Below, in pieces: positions 1-8,682 of a stretch of 64,000 bases of DNA (position 1 is the first letter of the stretch; each line of letters begins with the position of its first letter). The position numbers and the translations under genes are program-made. Under the pieces are notes generated by a model that saw only the letters and a program-made list of their open reading frames with translations, was not told where the DNA came from and did no database searches. The DNA lies in assembly GCA_044223995.1 (NCBI GenBank), contig JBGALE010000003.1:62001-126000 (forward strand), read 5' to 3'. The DNA is from JACMLD01 sp044223995 (GTDB lineage Bacteria; Bacteroidota; Bacteroidia; Chitinophagales; Chitinophagaceae).

Positions 1-2
1 AC

Positions 3-1031
3 GAGCCCTCCATTTATGAAAGAATAGACAAAGTTATGTTGCCCGGCGATTTCATTGCTATGAAGCTAACGGGTAAATCTACCACCAGCATTTCGGCATT
101 ATCGGAAGGAGTATTTTGGGATTTTATTACCAATACGCTCTCACCAGACATATTTAAATATTACGGATTTGAAGAATCTTTTATTCCGGCCATACAACCG
201 GTTTTCTCATCGCATGGCGAACTGCAGGGAGCAATGGCCCAACATTTATCATTGAAAAAAGGAATTCCAGTTTCTTATAAAGCAGGAGATCAGCCTAATA
301 ATGCATTATCGTTGAATGTCCTCGAGCCAGGTGAAGTGGCCGCAACTGCCGGCACCTCCGGTGTGATATATGCAGTCAGCGATCAGCTTACATACGATAA
401 ACAATCAAGGGTAAACAGTTTTGCACATGTTAATTATTCAAATACTGAAAAAAAGATTGGGGTTTTATTGTGTATCAACGGTACAGGTATTTTAAACCGC
501 TGGTTGAAAAATATGTTTTCAGGAATGAGTTATGAAGAAATGAATACAAAAGCTGCCGCTGTAAAAGCGGGCGCTGATGGATTATTCGTTTCGCCCTTTG
601 GCAATGGTGCGGAGAGGATGTTGGGTAATACCATTCCCGGCGCACAAATTCAAGATATTGATCTCAACATACATACACAGTCACACCTGGCGCGCGCTGC
701 ACAGGAAGGCATTGCCTTCGCTTTCCGATATGGATTGGATATTATGCGTGAAAACAATATTAACCCAACAGTTATCCGGGCGGGGAAAGCAAATATGTTT
801 TTGAGCCCTGTATTTACCGAATCTTTGGTGAATACGATCAATGTTCCTGTGGAATTACATGCTGCAGATGGAAGTGTCGGTGCTGCAATTGGTGCTGGTA
901 TTGGCGCGGGGATTTTTAAAAATGCCAAAGAAGGATTTGTCAATGCCAGGCCATTGAAAATAATTGAACCAGTGAATACAACGATGTATAACGATTTGTA
1001 TAATAAATGGAAGAAACATGTTATAGGATAA
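3..1031 (+). CDS. xylB: Xylulokinase, 3' part (5' end outside window)
   Basis: FGGY-family carbohydrate kinase that phosphorylates D-xylulose to xylulose 5-phosphate in the cytoplasm. The frame is open to the left edge (EPSIYERIDKVMLPGDF), so roughly the N-terminal third is missing. Visible family marks are the PGDFIAMKLTG stretch, LSEGVFWDF, AGDQPNNALS followed by TAGTSGVIYAV, ADGLFVSPFGNGAERMLGN, and the C-terminal RAGKANMFLSP and DGSVGAAIGAGIGAG segments of the second actin-like domain. The FGGY family is usually about 500 residues; about 343 are present here. It lies 65 bp upstream of xylA on the same strand, the standard xylose catabolic pair, which makes xylulose the most likely substrate over glycerol or gluconate. 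Confidence 0.93.
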   Translation, partial: EPSIYERIDKVMLPGDFIAMKLTGKSTTSISALSEGVFWDFITNTLSPDIFKYYGFEESFIPAIQPVFSSHGELQGAMAQHLSLKKGIPVSYKAGDQPNNALSLNVLEPGEVAATAGTSGVIYAVSDQLTYDKQSRVNSFAHVNYSNTEKKIGVLLCINGTGILNRWLKNMFSGMSYEEMNTKAAAVKAGADGLFVSPFGNGAERMLGNTIPGAQIQDIDLNIHTQSHLARAAQEGIAFAFRYGLDIMRENNINPTVIRAGKANMFLSPVFTESLVNTINVPVELHAADGSVGAAIGAGIGAGIFKNAKEGFVNARPLKIIEPVNTTMYNDLYNKWKKHVIG

Positions 1032-1096
1032 CAGGTCGGACAAGTGTTTGACTTAGCCGGTAAGCACAATCATTTTTATCAATAAAATTTTGCATC

Positions 1097-2425
1097 ATGT
1101 CTGTTGTAACAGGAAGTAAGGAATACTTTAAAGGAATCGGGCAAATCAAATATGAAGGGCCAAAAACCGATAATCCACTGGCGTTTCGCTGGTACGACGA
1201 AAACAAAGTAGTGGCCGGAAAGACAATGAAAGAATACCTGCGTTTTGCCTGCGCCTACTGGCATTCGTTCTGCGGCAATGGCGGTGATCCGTTTGGCGAA
1301 CCCACCCATCTTTATCCATGGAATACCAATGCAGATGCTGTCGCAAGGGCCAGGGATAAAATGGACGCGGCTTTTGAATTTATGACAAAGCTGGGATTGC
1401 CTTATTATTGTTTTCATGACGTAGACATTGTAGATTATACCAATGATGTGGCAGATAATGAAAAAAGACTGCAGGCAACAATTGAATATGCAAAAGAGAA
1501 ACAGGCAGCGAGTGGAATCAAATTATTGTGGGGAACAGCTAACCTTTTTTCCAACAGGCGGTATATGAATGGTGCAGCTACCAACCCTGATTTTCATGTG
1601 CTGGCCCATGCAGGCGCACAGGTGAAAGCTGCATTGGATGCAACTATATTCCTGGGAGGCGATAATTATGTGTTTTGGGGAGGTCGTGAAGGTTATATGA
1701 GTTTACTGAATACAAATATGAAACGTGAGCAGGAACATTTTGGCATATTCCTGCATAAGGCTAAAGAATATGCCAGGAAGAACGGATTCAAAGGCACTTT
1801 CTTTATTGAACCGAAACCATGCGAACCTTCCAAACACCAATACGATTATGATGCAGCTACGGTTATTGGCTTCCTGCGGCAGTTTGATCTGATGGATGAT
1901 GTTAAGTTAAACCTGGAAGTCAATCATGCAACACTGGCTGGTCATACCTTCCAGCACGAGTTGCAGGTAGCAGCAGATTCAAATATGCTTGGCTCTATCG
2001 ATGCTAACAGGGGTGATTATCAAAATGGGTGGGATACCGATCAATTTCCAAATAATGTATATGAGTTAGCAGAATCCATGCTTGTAATATTGGAAGCAGG
2101 CGGTTTCCAGGGAGGTGGAATTAATTTTGATGCCAAACGACGCAGGAACTCTACCGATCCGGAAGATTTATTTCATGCACATATTGGCGGTATGGATGCA
2201 TTTGCCAGGGCGCTGATAGTGGCCGATGCAGTATTACAGCAATCCGGGTATAAAAAAATCAGGAAGGACCGGTATGCTACTTTTGACAGCGGGGAAGGGA
2301 AAAAATACGAGGCAGGTGGATTATCACTGGAAGATTTGCGGGCGTATGCCATTCAACATGGCGAACCGGCTACCAAAAGTGGTAAGCAGGAATACCTCGA
2401 GAATATCATCAATTTTTATATCTGA
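1097..2425 (+). CDS. xylA: Xylose isomerase
   Basis: Interconverts D-xylose and D-xylulose in the cytoplasm; a TIM-barrel enzyme with two divalent metals. The 442-residue length matches class II enzymes such as E. coli XylA (440). Catalytic and metal residues are all visible with a constant offset of about +6 from E. coli: H107 and D110 in YYCFHDVDIV, E238 and K240 in FFIEPKPCEP, E274 and H277 in LNLEVNHATLAGH, D302 in GSIDANRGD, D313 and D315 in GWDTDQFPNN, and D345 in GGINFDAKRRR. Its product feeds the xylulokinase encoded just upstream. The transcript ends at a strong hairpin (2444-2480) that overlaps the end of the converging gene. Confidence 0.97.
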   Translation: MSVVTGSKEYFKGIGQIKYEGPKTDNPLAFRWYDENKVVAGKTMKEYLRFACAYWHSFCGNGGDPFGEPTHLYPWNTNADAVARARDKMDAAFEFMTKLGLPYYCFHDVDIVDYTNDVADNEKRLQATIEYAKEKQAASGIKLLWGTANLFSNRRYMNGAATNPDFHVLAHAGAQVKAALDATIFLGGDNYVFWGGREGYMSLLNTNMKREQEHFGIFLHKAKEYARKNGFKGTFFIEPKPCEPSKHQYDYDAATVIGFLRQFDLMDDVKLNLEVNHATLAGHTFQHELQVAADSNMLGSIDANRGDYQNGWDTDQFPNNVYELAESMLVILEAGGFQGGGINFDAKRRRNSTDPEDLFHAHIGGMDAFARALIVADAVLQQSGYKKIRKDRYATFDSGEGKKYEAGGLSLEDLRAYAIQHGEPATKSGKQEYLENIINFYI

Positions 2426-2443
2426 TAAAATAAATATTGCAGG

Positions 2444-2480
2444 GCGGTTGCTGAATTACTTATTCGGCAGCCGCTTTTTT
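2444..2480 (+). terminator. Intrinsic terminator of xylBA
   Basis: A 13-bp stem (2444-2456 with 2462-2474, two G-U pairs) has a 5-nt loop and is followed by six T. The right arm lies inside the last codons of the converging gene (Ala-Ala-Ala-Glu-stop), so the terminator shares sequence with coding DNA. Confidence 0.85.
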
Positions 2481-4025
2481 ATTTTTTTGCTTTTGCAAAT
2501 AACGCTCGCGGATGATATCCTGGACAGCGACTTTTTTTATTTTGCTTTCCAGCCAGGAAATAATATCGAGGTAGGCGAATGCCCTTGTTTCAAAACGATT
2601 AACCTGGTATTTTTTTACGCGTTCCAGCAATGATTCGAAAGCCGGCTGCAATTGCTTTGAGTTAAAATGAAATGATTGCCGCAGGAAGCGAAACATTTCT
2701 TCTTCCACCACACTGAGGTTTTTCATTTTCGACATGAAACGATAGACAGATTTAATCAGGTATTCCAGCAATTCATAATTACCCAGTTCATAATGCGCAA
2801 TCAGGTGTAGTAACCGGGCATAACATTGCAGATCGGTACGGAGATCCACTTTCCAGTTGATAATCTTGTTGAGGTAGTCAATGGCTTTTTCATTGTGGCC
2901 GCTGCCAAAATAAAGACAGGCCACTTTGTAATAAAACACCAATATCCGGTGCCGGTCAAGATAGATTTCATACTCCTTCAGCCTTTCAATAATATCAGGT
3001 ACCAGTTTTACTCCCTGGTCAAAAGTGCCCTCAATGAAGTGTTTATTGATCAATGCTGTATTGAGATAAACAAAACATTGTATTTTATTATTTTCATTTT
3101 CCCCGACAATGGGTGAATGGGAAAATTTCTCAAATATCTTTAACGTCTCATTGAATTTATCATAGTTCTGCAGGTCAAAATGTGCACCGAGCAGGTTATG
3201 CATTCCCTTAATATAATAGGAAGTTTCAATTTCTATCATATCCGGATATTCCTCAAAAAGGTCAACCCATTTTTGCGTATAACGGTAATACATTAAGAAA
3301 TCCTGCCGGATAAATCCATACCAGGAATAACTCTGGTAGAGGTATAACTTTTCATAAAAGCCATGTGGTGATTTTGCTTCAGCCGGAAAATGATCGTCGA
3401 AAAATTTTTGAACGGCATCTTCGTCGTGCTGGTTCCTGGCATGGCCATGTTTGATGTACCAGCTGTACAGCAGGAGAGAAAGATTTGACAGCTTGCTAAT
3501 TTGCAGGAGGCGGTCGTTGACTTTGTCTGCCTCGGATGATAACCGTTCCGCGCGATCCTGCATGCTTCTTGTAATATGAAGGGCCTCGATTTTCTTTTCG
3601 AAAAATATTACCTGTTGCAGGTACGTGAACTGGTTATTGGCTTCCGCCATGTCCTTCATCCGGTCAAGGATTTTCAGGCTCTGCAGGTATAGGCCCTTAT
3701 TATAAAGAATGCGGGCATAGTCCATTTGTTCGTGCAGCAGGAGGTCGATATTGTCCTCATTTTTTATCAGCCGCAGGCTGTTGAGCAGTTGTTTGTACAA
3801 ATGAGCCTTAATATTGGACAGTTGTTTTTTTTGAATACCCTTGTTTTTCTTGAGCAATTGCTCCTCATCGTACATGTCCATTTTGTCAAGGGCGTCAAAG
3901 AGTTGGACCACTTTTAGGTCTTCCCCCCCCGAGTTTCGCTTTACGTAAAGCTTGAAATTGCGCTTTTCGCTCTTTTCCAGCGATTTTATCAGTTGAAATA
4001 GGCTGTCGGTCTGTCTGTTGGGCAT
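2460..4025 (-). CDS. Helical-repeat (TPR-like) protein of unknown function
   Basis: A 521-residue protein without a signal peptide or membrane segment. I do not recognise a named family beyond a conserved Bacteroidota hypothetical. The sequence is almost entirely amphipathic alpha-helix, rich in Leu, Tyr, Lys and Glu, with repeats resembling tetratricopeptides (for example LYNKGLYLQSLKILDRMKD, and YFGSGHNEKAIDYLNKII). It begins with a basic segment (SLEKSEKRNFKLYVKR) and ends in a Lys/Ala tail. A scaffold or regulatory role is a guess. It converges on xylA and diverges from leuA, 209 bp away. A run of eight G on the coding strand (3923-3930, codons 32-34) lies near the start and could slip. 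The start codon is supported only by the frame; no clear ribosome binding site is seen. Confidence 0.75.
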   Translation of the reverse strand: MPNRQTDSLFQLIKSLEKSEKRNFKLYVKRNSGGEDLKVVQLFDALDKMDMYDEEQLLKKNKGIQKKQLSNIKAHLYKQLLNSLRLIKNEDNIDLLLHEQMDYARILYNKGLYLQSLKILDRMKDMAEANNQFTYLQQVIFFEKKIEALHITRSMQDRAERLSSEADKVNDRLLQISKLSNLSLLLYSWYIKHGHARNQHDEDAVQKFFDDHFPAEAKSPHGFYEKLYLYQSYSWYGFIRQDFLMYYRYTQKWVDLFEEYPDMIEIETSYYIKGMHNLLGAHFDLQNYDKFNETLKIFEKFSHSPIVGENENNKIQCFVYLNTALINKHFIEGTFDQGVKLVPDIIERLKEYEIYLDRHRILVFYYKVACLYFGSGHNEKAIDYLNKIINWKVDLRTDLQCYARLLHLIAHYELGNYELLEYLIKSVYRFMSKMKNLSVVEEEMFRFLRQSFHFNSKQLQPAFESLLERVKKYQVNRFETRAFAYLDIISWLESKIKKVAVQDIIRERYLQKQKNKKAAAE

Positions 4026-4094
4026 CGTAATTGAAAAATGGTGAAAGCCTTGTCTGGCCTACATTTTGGTAAAAATAGTCGATTTTAAGGACTG

Positions 4095-4119
4095 TAAAAT
4101 CAAAACAATTTTGATTTTA
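4095..4119. promoter_or_regulatory. Perfect AT-rich dyad in the divergent leuA region
   Basis: TAAAATCAAAA (4095-4105) and its exact reverse complement TTTTGATTTTA (4109-4119) are separated by CAA. The 25-bp dyad sits between the divergent helical-repeat gene and leuA, 115 bp before the leuA start. It could be an operator for a dimeric regulator; no known motif is recognised. Confidence 0.4.
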
Positions 4120-4150
4120 ATGCCATGATAATCAATGGTACTTTCGGTAG

Positions 4151-4208
4151 GCAGGTTGTTTAATAATAGGTTATAGCAAGCAACACAAAAATAAGCAACC
4201 TGCTTTTT
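4151..4208 (+). promoter_or_regulatory. leuA leader hairpin, terminator-like, with alternative partner
   Basis: GCAGGTTGTTT (4151-4161) pairs with AAGCAACCTGC (4193-4203) over 11 bp with one G-U, followed by TTTTT (4204-4208), 26 nt before the leuA start. The same left arm can pair with an upstream copy of AAGCAAC (4178-4184), giving two mutually exclusive folds. A 12-codon reading frame (4125-4163, MIINGTFGRQVV) ends inside the left arm. No leucine-rich leader peptide is visible, so regulation by leucine is not shown. Confidence 0.5.
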
Positions 4209-4234
4209 CATTTTCTCATCCAACATATCTTTTT

Positions 4235-5404
4235 ATGGCGGACAAAAAGGTCTTCATTTTTGATACAACACTGAGGGATGGTGAACAGGTGCCAGGTTGT
4301 AAATTAAATGCGGAAGAAAAGATAGAGCTGGCCCTTCAACTGGAGGATCTGGGAGTTGATATTATCGAGGCTGGCTTCCCGATTTCGAGTCCTGGCGATT
4401 TTGATTCTGTAGCCAGGATAGCTACTATTATAAAAAATGCATCAGTTTGCGCGCTCAGCCGTGCCGTTGAAAAAGATATAGAGGTTGCTGCGCAGGCACT
4501 CAAAGGAGCTAAAAGACCACGCATACACACCGGTATTGGTACTTCTGATTTTCACATCAAATCGAAATTTAATGCTACCCGCGACGAGATTTTATTTCGT
4601 GCAGTACAGGCTGTAAAATGGGCCAGGAAATGGGTGGATGATGTGGAGTTTTATGCAGAAGACGCCGGAAGGACCGACAACGATTACCTGGCACAAGTGA
4701 TAGAGGCAGTTATTGCTGCAGGTGCCACCACTGTAAATATCCCGGATACAACCGGCTATTGCTTGCCCAATCAATACGGAGATAAGATAGCCTACCTTGT
4801 TAATAATGTACCTAATATTGACAAGGCGGTCATCTCCTGTCATTGCCACAACGATCTTGGACTGGCCACCGCCAATTCCATTGCAGGAGTTATGAGCGGG
4901 GCAAGACAAATAGAATGTACCATCAATGGTTTGGGGGAAAGGGCAGGAAATACTTCACTCGAAGAAGTGGTGATGGTATTGAAACAGCACAAATACATGG
5001 GTTATTACACCAGTATTAAATCTGAAAAACTGAATCCCATCAGCAGGCTGGTTTCCGAAACAATGCGTATGCCTGTGCAGCCTAACAAGGCAATCGTAGG
5101 CGCCAATGCTTTTTCACATTCTTCCGGTATTCACCAGGACGGTTTTTTGAAAGATGCACTGACTTACGAAATTATTAGCCCCGAAGAAGTGGGTGCCGAT
5201 GGAAGTAAAATTGTACTAACGGCCAGGAGTGGCCGCAGTGCGCTTGCACACCGCCTTCAGAAATTAGGTTACCAGTTTAACAGGAACGACATTGACATAT
5301 TATACCAACGTTTTCTTCAGGTGGCAGATACGAAGAAAGAAGTGATCGAGGAAGATTTACACCTTCTGGCAAAGGCTTACAGCCCCAAGCCGGCAATAGC
5401 ATAA
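4235..5404 (+). CDS. leuA: 2-isopropylmalate synthase, short form without regulatory domain
   Basis: Condenses acetyl-CoA with 2-oxoisovalerate, the first committed step of leucine synthesis. The catalytic TIM barrel of the HMGL-like family is complete: D10, R14 and D15 in FDTTLRDGEQ, metal ligands H203 and H205 in CHCHNDLGLA, and N239 in NGLGERAGNTS. It continues through the HSSGIHQDGFLKD linker to a stop at 389 residues. Classical LeuA proteins are about 510-520 residues, the extra part being the C-terminal leucine-binding allosteric domain, which is absent here. Homocitrate or citramalate synthase are alternatives of similar length, but the leuCDB genes that follow favour isopropylmalate synthase. 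It is first of ten co-directional branched-chain amino acid genes; hairpins lie on both sides of it. Confidence 0.88.
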   Translation: MADKKVFIFDTTLRDGEQVPGCKLNAEEKIELALQLEDLGVDIIEAGFPISSPGDFDSVARIATIIKNASVCALSRAVEKDIEVAAQALKGAKRPRIHTGIGTSDFHIKSKFNATRDEILFRAVQAVKWARKWVDDVEFYAEDAGRTDNDYLAQVIEAVIAAGATTVNIPDTTGYCLPNQYGDKIAYLVNNVPNIDKAVISCHCHNDLGLATANSIAGVMSGARQIECTINGLGERAGNTSLEEVVMVLKQHKYMGYYTSIKSEKLNPISRLVSETMRMPVQPNKAIVGANAFSHSSGIHQDGFLKDALTYEIISPEEVGADGSKIVLTARSGRSALAHRLQKLGYQFNRNDIDILYQRFLQVADTKKEVIEEDLHLLAKAYSPKPAIA

Positions 5405-5434
5405 GGATTTTCTCATGACTTATAGTTTTGGTAG

Positions 5435-5463
5435 GCGTGGCGCTTCTGCGTCACGCATTTTTT
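5435..5463 (+). terminator. Terminator-like hairpin between leuA and leuC
   Basis: GCGTGGCGC (5435-5443) pairs with GCGTCACGC (5448-5456) over 9 bp (one G-U) with loop TTCT, then ATTTTTT (5457-5463). It ends six nucleotides before the leuC start, leaving no room for a promoter after it. It probably acts as a partial terminator or attenuator that lowers leuCDB expression. Confidence 0.7.
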
Positions 5464-5468
5464 AACAA

Positions 5469-6878
5469 ATGGAATCTATGGCTAAAACGCTTTTTGAAAA
5501 AATCTGGGACAAACACGTCGTTAAGACAATTAGCGGCGGCCCTTCCGTATTGTATATCGATAAACACTTTATTCACGAAGTAACCAGTCCGCAGGCATTT
5601 AAGGGTATAGAAAAAAGAGGGCTGAAAGTTTTTCGCCCGCAACAGGTTGTGGCAACTGCGGATCATAATGTACCAACGATCAACCAACACCTTCCCATCA
5701 AAGATGAACTTTCACGCATACAGGTACAGCAGTTAATTGAAAATTGTAAAAAACATCATATAGAATTATATGGTCTTGGGCACCCGTTCCAGGGAATCGT
5801 ACATGTTATAGGACCTGAACTTGGTATCACGCAACCAGGGATGACGATTGTATGTGGCGACAGTCATACATCAACACATGGCGCATTCGGTTCCATTGCA
5901 TTTGGTATTGGTACCAGCGAGGTGGAAATGGTATTTGCTTCACAGTGTATACTGCAAAGCAAACCCAAGTTAATGCGAATCAATATTGATGGTGAATTAA
6001 GTAATGGGGTGGTGTCGAAAGATATCATACTATACATCATTGCAAAAATATCGGCGAGCGGCGCCACTGGCTATTTTGTAGAATATGCAGGCTCTGCTAT
6101 CCGTAAACTTTCTATGGAAGCAAGGATGACTATTTGCAATATGAGTATCGAAATGGGCGCAAGAGGAGGTATGATAGCACCGGATGAAACAACATTTGAT
6201 TATATCAAAGGAAGACAATTTGCCCCGGGCAATGGACAGTGGGAAAGAAAGGTAACAGAGTGGAAGACATTATATAGTGATACAGATGCAGTATTTGACA
6301 AAGAGATAAATATCAATGCCGCCGATATAGAACCGATGATTACCTATGGCACCAACCCGGGTCTGGGTATCACTATTAAAGGACTTACGCCGGTCACTGA
6401 TACTATCATGGATGAAGGCGAAAGGAAAAATATTATCAAGGCATTGCAGTACATGGGGCTGGAGCCGGGTAAAACTTTGCTGGGTATGCCTGTACAACAT
6501 GTGTTCATTGGAAGTTGTACTAATTCGCGTATAGAAGATCTGCGTCTCGTTGCTTCTGTTATAAAAGGCAGACATAAGAATGATAATGTACAGGTAATGA
6601 TTGTACCCGGATCACAACAGGTGGCCCGGCAGGTGAAAGCAGAAGGGCTGGATAAAATTTTTACTGATGCAGGTTTTGAAATCCGCCAGGCAGGTTGCAG
6701 TGCATGCCTTGGTATGAATGAAGACAAAATACCTGCGGGAGAATATTGCATTTCTACTTCCAACCGAAATTTTGAAGGAAGGCAGGGCGCAGGTGCGAGA
6801 ACACTATTGGCCAGCCCGCTTACTGCAGCCGCAGCAGCTATCACCGGTGTGGTAACAGACGTACGGGAATTAATATAA
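5469..6878 (+). CDS. leuC: 3-isopropylmalate dehydratase large subunit
   Basis: With LeuD isomerises 2-isopropylmalate to 3-isopropylmalate; an aconitase-family [4Fe-4S] enzyme. The 469 residues match the family (about 466). Cluster cysteines are in GSCTNSRIEDLR and AGCSACLGMN; HTSTHGAFGSIAFGIGTSEV and SNRNFEGRQGAGARTLLASP are family signatures. Family members start MAKTLxEK, so the true start may be the fourth codon at 5478. A strong terminator-like hairpin stands directly before the start. leuD follows after 11 bp, so the two subunits should be made together. Confidence 0.96.
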   Translation: MESMAKTLFEKIWDKHVVKTISGGPSVLYIDKHFIHEVTSPQAFKGIEKRGLKVFRPQQVVATADHNVPTINQHLPIKDELSRIQVQQLIENCKKHHIELYGLGHPFQGIVHVIGPELGITQPGMTIVCGDSHTSTHGAFGSIAFGIGTSEVEMVFASQCILQSKPKLMRINIDGELSNGVVSKDIILYIIAKISASGATGYFVEYAGSAIRKLSMEARMTICNMSIEMGARGGMIAPDETTFDYIKGRQFAPGNGQWERKVTEWKTLYSDTDAVFDKEININAADIEPMITYGTNPGLGITIKGLTPVTDTIMDEGERKNIIKALQYMGLEPGKTLLGMPVQHVFIGSCTNSRIEDLRLVASVIKGRHKNDNVQVMIVPGSQQVARQVKAEGLDKIFTDAGFEIRQAGCSACLGMNEDKIPAGEYCISTSNRNFEGRQGAGARTLLASPLTAAAAAITGVVTDVRELI

Positions 6879-6889
6879 CCGAAGAAACC

Positions 6890-7489
6890 ATGAAGGCATT
6901 GACAACGATAACATCCACTTTTGTACCACTGCCGGCAGAGAATGTCGACACCGACCAAATAATTCCTGCACGTTTCCTGAAAGCAACTACAAAAGAGGGA
7001 TTTGGAAAGAATTTATTTCGTGACTGGCGTTATGCAAACGATGATGAAAAGCAGCCAAAAAAAGATTTTGTATTAAACCAGCCACAATACAAAGGCGAAA
7101 TATTGGTAGCCGGTAAAAATTTTGGATGTGGATCTTCCCGTGAGCACGCGGCATGGTCAATATTGGATTATGGATTTCGCTGTGTGGTATCCAGCTTTTT
7201 TGCAGATATATTTAAAAACAATGCGCTGAACAATGGTGTATTGCCGATAACTGTTTCGGATAATTTTCTTCAGAAAATATTCCAGCAGGGAAGTGACTCA
7301 ACGCTTACGGTAAACCTGCAGGCGCAAACACTGACTATTGATGCAACAGGCGAAAGCGAACACTTTGATATTAATGATTATAAAAAAACCTGTTTGCTAA
7401 ACGGGTACGACGATATAGATTATTTGCTGAGTATAAAAAGCGACATAGAAGCTTTTGAAAAACAAGAAACCCAATCCTTACAAGTATGA
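6890..7489 (+). CDS. leuD: 3-isopropylmalate dehydratase small subunit
   Basis: Swivelling subunit of the LeuCD isomerase. The 199-residue protein has the family opening PLPAENVDTDQIIPARFLK, the GKNFGCGSSREHAAW substrate loop and FADIFKNNALNNGVLPI. It lies 11 bp after leuC, and its stop overlaps the leuB start by four bases (ATGA), which suggests translational coupling between LeuD and LeuB. Confidence 0.96.
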   Translation: MKALTTITSTFVPLPAENVDTDQIIPARFLKATTKEGFGKNLFRDWRYANDDEKQPKKDFVLNQPQYKGEILVAGKNFGCGSSREHAAWSILDYGFRCVVSSFFADIFKNNALNNGVLPITVSDNFLQKIFQQGSDSTLTVNLQAQTLTIDATGESEHFDINDYKKTCLLNGYDDIDYLLSIKSDIEAFEKQETQSLQV

Positions 7490-8601
7490 AAAAGAACATT
7501 GCAGTCATTAACGGAGACGGCATCGGGCCGGAAGTAACGCAACAATCAATAAAGGTATTGAATGCGATTGCGGAAGAGTATAATCATGAATTTAATTACA
7601 CACCTTGCCTGATGGGTGCAGTTGCCATTGATGCAACAGGAAACCCGTTGCCGGATGAAACCATTGAAACATGCCTGAACAGCGATGCCATTTTATTTGG
7701 CGCCATTGGCCATCCTAAATACGATAACGATCCTGCTGCAAAAGTCCGGCCGGAGCAGGGGTTGCTCAAGTTGCGCAAGTCGCTCCAGTTGTTTGCCAAT
7801 ATTCGCCCGATAAATACTTATGCTTCATTGCATCACTTGTCACCATTGAAAACAAAACAACTCGAATCGGTTGATTTTGTCATTTTTCGTGAACTGACAG
7901 GTGGTATTTATTTTGGAAAGAAACAGTTGAGTGATGATCAAACGCAGGCATTGGATGAATGTATTTATAACCGCAGTGAAATAGAACGGGTATCGCACCA
8001 GGCATTTAAAATGGCCCAACAACGCAGGAAAAAACTGACATTGGTAGATAAGGCGAATGTTTTGGAAACTTCCAGGCTTTGGAGAAAAGTGGTACAGGAA
8101 CTTGCTTCGCAATATCCCGATGTGGCAGTGGACTATATGTTTGTTGATAATGCAGCCATGCAAATCATCCTGAACCCGAAACAATTTGATGTGGTACTGA
8201 CCGAAAATATGTTTGGCGATATCATCAGTGATGAAGCAAGTGTATTAACCGGCTCACTGGGACTATTGCCCAGCGCTTCTGTTGGAAATGCAACTGCTCT
8301 GTTTGAACCCATCCATGGCTCTTACCCGCAGGCAGCAGGAAAAGACATCGCCAACCCGATTGGATCGATCCTTTCGGCAGCAATGATGCTGGAATACTTT
8401 GGACTAAGCAATGAAGCACAACTGGTTCGTGAAGGGGTGGAGTGGACCCTGCAAAATGGTTTTGTGACTAAAGACATCGACCCGGTAAATTTTTATTTCA
8501 CCAGCACCATTGGCGATTTGATCAGCGATTATGTAACCGGTAAGATACCGGGCACTGTGAAGAAAGAGAACATCGAACTGAGGAAGTCGACCATCATTTA
8601 A
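7486..8601 (+). CDS. leuB: 3-isopropylmalate dehydrogenase
   Basis: Oxidises and decarboxylates 3-isopropylmalate to 2-oxoisocaproate with NAD+. The 371-residue protein shows the decarboxylating dehydrogenase core: NGDGIGPEV at the N-terminus, LRKSLQLFANIRP substrate-binding arginines, VDKANVLETSRLWR, the metal-binding DIISDEASVLTGSLGLLPSAS, and the nucleotide loop EPIHGSYPQAAGKDIANP. It overlaps leuD by 4 bp. It is the last leu gene; the ilv part begins after a 281-bp gap that contains the ilv leader. Confidence 0.96.
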   Translation: MKKNIAVINGDGIGPEVTQQSIKVLNAIAEEYNHEFNYTPCLMGAVAIDATGNPLPDETIETCLNSDAILFGAIGHPKYDNDPAAKVRPEQGLLKLRKSLQLFANIRPINTYASLHHLSPLKTKQLESVDFVIFRELTGGIYFGKKQLSDDQTQALDECIYNRSEIERVSHQAFKMAQQRRKKLTLVDKANVLETSRLWRKVVQELASQYPDVAVDYMFVDNAAMQIILNPKQFDVVLTENMFGDIISDEASVLTGSLGLLPSASVGNATALFEPIHGSYPQAAGKDIANPIGSILSAAMMLEYFGLSNEAQLVREGVEWTLQNGFVTKDIDPVNFYFTSTIGDLISDYVTGKIPGTVKKENIELRKSTII

Positions 8602-8682
8602 ACAGGTAAACAAAAGTTGGCGGGTCTTTTATCAACCTGTCATCTTTTTTAATAAAAAGTTCTTTTTTTGAAATGACGGGTG

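Noticed and set aside
650..1069. A 139-codon minus-strand frame opposite xylB
   Set aside because: It is the antisense shadow of a well-conserved kinase gene with no recognisable domain.
4169..4182. The 14-mer GGTTATAGCAAGCA shared by the leuA leader and the ppc upstream region (40490-40503)
   Set aside because: By simple counting, several 14-mer matches are expected by chance in 64 kb. The orientation relative to the genes also differs.
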